Assembly (NCBI GenBank): GCA_910586255.1
Contig: CAJUHR010000038.1
Location: 1 to 36,838 of the forward strand
Direction: 5' to 3'
Source of the DNA: an uncultured Lachnospiraceae bacterium
GTDB taxonomy: Bacteria; Bacillota; Clostridia; Lachnospirales; Lachnospiraceae
Length of the DNA stretch: 36,838 nucleotides
Within the stretch, counting starts at the first letter, position 1; each line of letters starts with the position of its first letter. Of this stretch, positions 34,305 through 36,838 are shown piece after piece. The position numbers and the translations under genes were made by a program. Under the pieces are notes generated by a model, which was given only the letters and a program-made list of their open reading frames with translations, was not told where the DNA came from and did not search any database.

Positions 34305-36479
34305 ATGAAAACTGCAAAAATTTTATGGTACGCAACCATTCTCTTAACCACTAGCCTCATCCTCCCCACCCCTACCCACGCCGCTACCGGCTGGCAAACC
34401 CTAGCTACCGGCAAATGGACCTACATAAAAGACGACCAACCCGTCACCAATGACTGGATCAACTACCAAAACGAACGCTACTACCTTGACGAAAATGGTG
34501 TCTGCATGGAAAACCAATGGTTTTCCCTCCAAACCACCACAAAAGAACCCAAAGACCCAGTCCGCACCAACTGGTACTACGCCGCCGAAGGCGGCAAAAT
34601 ATACCGCAATGGCTGGGTTTCCATCGATGGCCACGAATTCTACTTCAACAGTTCCGGAGCCGCAGTCCGGGGCGGGATTTTGACATTGGAGAACCAAAAA
34701 TACTACATCAACGCCGACACCGGAAAGGAACATTCCGGCTGGTTTTCCGTGGACGCCATAGGAAGCAACGGCAACCCCTATACCACATGGCGATACGCTA
34801 ATGGAGACGGTACCTTGCTCCTAAATGGCTGGCACAACATTGACGGAAAAAATTATTATTTCGATGCAAACGGAGCCAACTATCGCAAACGCTGGTTCAC
34901 CATTGACGATAAAAAATACTATGCCAACGAGGATGGGACAACCCAGGAGGAGGGGTGGGTATCTGCCAGCGGCGTAGGAAGCAACGGCAATCCCTACACC
35001 AACTGGTACTATTACTCCGAGGCTCAGGGCCAGTTAAAGGACGGCTTTTTTGATCTGGATGGAAGCAGATATTATTTTGATGCCAACGGCCTCAATTACC
35101 GCAAGCGCTGGCTGGTTGACCCGGAGCAGAACCGTTACTATCTGGCGGAGGACGGCGTTCTCCAAAAAGACGGCTGGTTTTCTACCTCCACCACCAATGT
35201 GGAGACCGGCGTGGAGACAGAGCGTTGGTATTATGCAGATGGAGATGGGAAAACCTATCGCAATGGCGTTTTTGAAATTGACGGAAAAGCCTACTATTTC
35301 GATGCCAACAGCCTCAATTACCGTAATCGCTGGCTGGTTGATAAGAGAGGCAGAAGGCAGTATTTCCAGGAGGATGGCGTCATGCCTCGATCGGCCTGGT
35401 TTTCCATCAGCGGTACTACCAATGCAGGGGTGGATTACACCAACTGGTACTACGCCGATGAAAACGGATATATGCTGACGGAGAATACATACACCATTGA
35501 CGGCAAGGAGTACCGGATCAACAAAAACGGCACCATGTTTACCGGCTGGAAGCAGGATTTGTCCAGGGACTATACCTATTATGGGGAGGATGGGGCCAAG
35601 CGGTATGGCTGGCAGCTTTTGCAGCTCCCTACAGGCTGGATCAATGACGGCATGGTGGGAAGCTATATGAAATATTATGGGGATCAGGCATATTTTTATT
35701 TTAATCCTGCCAACAACGGGAAGGCGGTAAGAAGCTGGGGAGAGCCTTATGCGGAAGTGGAGATTGAGGGCAGACGCTACTGCGTGGACCGCCGGGGAAT
35801 CATGCGTCTGGGCTGGGCGAAGCTGCGCAGCGCGGTGCCGGAGATCACAGGTTTTGGCTACTATATGCCGGAGGCGACAGATCAGCTTCTTAAGGGCCAG
35901 CGGGCGGCAAATTGCTGGGTGAAATCCATGGGATCCAATGATATGGTAGGCGATTTGTCGGAAACCTGGTATTATTTTGATGGATCTGGAAATCCTCTCA
36001 GGGCGCCTAAGGATAAGATTTCTATTTTGGAAGTGGACGGGAATCTTCATGCATTTGACTATTACGGGCGGACACAATCAGGATTTGTGGAGCTGGAGGA
36101 TGGCCCAATCTATTATTTTGACATGGAGAATAAAAATGCGGCTGTCAAGGGAATCTGCCAGGCAGATGATGGCAATGGTCTGGCCACCTACAAGTTTGAC
36201 AGCAACGGCAGGGCAGTCACCGGGGCCTCTGAGGGATTCCTCTATTATCGCGGGCGGCTGCAGACGGCTGACGGGGACAGGCTGTATGAGCCGGTGAAGA
36301 TGGAGAACGGAAAGGTCTGTCTTGTTGATACGGAAGGAAAGCTGGTGAAGGGCCAGACTGTGACGGACGGTGCAGGGCAGGAGTGGGCATCGGATGAGTA
36401 TGGAAATGTGACTCGGTATCCGGCTGCTGTTCAGCCGAAGACGGCAGTAGGGCCGAAAACGCTTGTTTGGGATAAATAA
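34305..36479 (+). CDS. Secreted cell-wall-binding repeat protein
   Basis: A 724-residue protein with a signal peptide (cleavage likely after T-H-A, about residue 26). The rest is built of choline-binding/glucan-binding-like repeats, with recurring G-W, W-Y-Y-A, Y-Y-F-D-A-N-G and N-Y-R-K-R-W units of about 20 residues, grouped in larger units of 72-74. It contains no catalytic domain I can recognise. Such proteins bind teichoic acids or polysaccharide at the cell surface and can act as adhesins or scaffolds. The 5' third of the gene is C-rich and G-poor on this strand, while the rest is G-rich, which suggests a mosaic origin. No terminator is visible after the stop. Confidence 0.88.
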   Translation: MKTAKILWYATILLTTSLILPTPTHAATGWQTLATGKWTYIKDDQPVTNDWINYQNERYYLDENGVCMENQWFSLQTTTKEPKDPVRTNWYYAAEGGKIYRNGWVSIDGHEFYFNSSGAAVRGGILTLENQKYYINADTGKEHSGWFSVDAIGSNGNPYTTWRYANGDGTLLLNGWHNIDGKNYYFDANGANYRKRWFTIDDKKYYANEDGTTQEEGWVSASGVGSNGNPYTNWYYYSEAQGQLKDGFFDLDGSRYYFDANGLNYRKRWLVDPEQNRYYLAEDGVLQKDGWFSTSTTNVETGVETERWYYADGDGKTYRNGVFEIDGKAYYFDANSLNYRNRWLVDKRGRRQYFQEDGVMPRSAWFSISGTTNAGVDYTNWYYADENGYMLTENTYTIDGKEYRINKNGTMFTGWKQDLSRDYTYYGEDGAKRYGWQLLQLPTGWINDGMVGSYMKYYGDQAYFYFNPANNGKAVRSWGEPYAEVEIEGRRYCVDRRGIMRLGWAKLRSAVPEITGFGYYMPEATDQLLKGQRAANCWVKSMGSNDMVGDLSETWYYFDGSGNPLRAPKDKISILEVDGNLHAFDYYGRTQSGFVELEDGPIYYFDMENKNAAVKGICQADDGNGLATYKFDSNGRAVTGASEGFLYYRGRLQTADGDRLYEPVKMENGKVCLVDTEGKLVKGQTVTDGAGQEWASDEYGNVTRYPAAVQPKTAVGPKTLVWDK
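34856..35340 (+). repeat. Three long repeats in the wall-binding gene
   Basis: The segment encoding Y-Y-F-D-A-N then N-Y-R-K/N-R-W occurs three times, starting near 34856, 35072 and 35294, with a period of 216-222 bases. The copies are similar enough at the DNA level to allow recombination and repeat-number change. Confidence 0.7.
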
Positions 36480-36565
36480 TCAGCTGGTTCGGGTAGATGG
36501 TGATTTCATCGTGAAAGTAGTGCCGACCAACCTTTTGCAGGAGGGAACTGTCAAAGAGAATATTG

Positions 36566-36802
36566 ATGAAGAGCAACAGCGACAACTTCCGTCAAAGCTC
36601 CATCCAGGGTATCATGAAGCGGATTAAGGCAAAGGGGGCAACGGTCATTATCTATGAGCCAACGCTGAGGGATGGAGACAGATTCTTTGGATCCGTGGTG
36701 GTTAATGATTTGGAGCAGTTTAAGGAGATGAGCCAGGCTATTATTGCAAACCGGTATGATAAATGTTTGGATGATGTGAGAGAAAAGGTAAGTAGGAAAT
36801 AA
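36566..36802 (+). pseudogene. ugd: 3' fragment of a UDP-glucose dehydrogenase gene
   Basis: The last 78 residues of a nucleotide-sugar dehydrogenase. The fragment starts at M-K-S-N-S-D-N-F-R-Q-S-S and continues with I-Y-E-P-T-L, F-F-G-S and S-Q-A-I-I-A-N-R-Y-D, all typical of the UDP-binding C-terminal domain of Ugd. The NAD-binding and central domains are missing, since the wall-binding gene ends only 86 bases upstream. It is a relic or the tail left by a rearrangement, and cannot be active alone. The 86 bases before it have an open but unrecognised frame. Confidence 0.82.
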
Positions 36803-36838
36803 TCCGTATCTACAAATTCCCTTCCATCTTTGATAAGA

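Noticed and set aside
35034..36077. Long antisense open frame of 347 codons opposite the wall-binding gene
   Set aside because: It mirrors a repetitive coding sequence with biased codons, has no family resemblance, and the sense strand has a clear signal peptide and repeats.
1..36838. CRISPR arrays, tRNA or rRNA genes
   Set aside because: No regularly spaced short repeats and no tRNA- or rRNA-like sequences were seen in any intergenic stretch.

Overview
This window looks like a capsule/exopolysaccharide locus from a low-to-mid GC Firmicute, most likely a gut-type Clostridia (Lachnospiraceae-like). The evidence is strong AGGAGG-type ribosome-binding sites, a Gram-positive phosphotyrosine module (CpsB/CpsC/CpsD), an LCP-family attachment enzyme, a choline-binding-like repeat protein, and Clostridia-style pairs of pyruvyl-transferase-like and FrhB-like proteins. 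I cannot name a species. Nearly all genes lie on the + strand in a tight, often overlapping order.

Layout. (1) 1-480: 3' end of an unrelated gene, closed by a strong terminator. (2) 613-6478: a promoter whose -35/-10 spacer contains a run of ten G, then cpsB-cpsC-cpsD-LCP, a secreted Gly-rich protein and the priming sugar-phosphate transferase. (3) 6551-14071: an inserted block that looks like a RiPP (modified peptide) pathway. It contains an HPr-kinase-like P-loop protein, a PqqD-type recognition protein, a soluble S26-type Ser/His peptidase, a 51-residue precursor-like peptide, a radical SAM/SPASM enzyme, an ABC exporter, a PF14907-type nucleotidyltransferase and a degenerate NodB-like membrane protein. 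A 155-bp MITE-like element with a perfect 8-bp target duplication separates the precursor from the radical SAM gene. (4) 14216-32099: an AT-rich, serotype-variable block with three separate glycosyltransferases, a frameshifted acyltransferase, a glycosyltransferase-radical SAM fusion, four pyruvyl-transferase-family and three FrhB-family proteins, a Wzy-like polymerase and a Wzx-like flippase. (5) 32100-34304: a decay zone with relics of an IS110-family transposase and of rfbC/rmlC, a second acyltransferase carrying a G9 tract in its coding sequence, and an unidentified broken frame. (6) 34305-36802: a large secreted cell-wall-binding repeat protein and a 3' fragment of a UDP-glucose dehydrogenase gene.

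How the parts fit. The priming transferase loads the first sugar on undecaprenyl phosphate and the glycosyltransferases extend it. The pyruvyl-transferase-like, FrhB-like and acyltransferase proteins probably decorate it. Wzx flips the unit, Wzy polymerises it, CpsB/C/D set chain length, and the LCP protein attaches the polymer to the wall. Two long poly-G tracts, one in the first promoter and one inside an acyltransferase, suggest slipped-strand phase variation of capsule amount and of its decoration. The candidates for an undescribed system are the RiPP-like block embedded in the capsule operon and the glycosyltransferase-radical SAM fusion.
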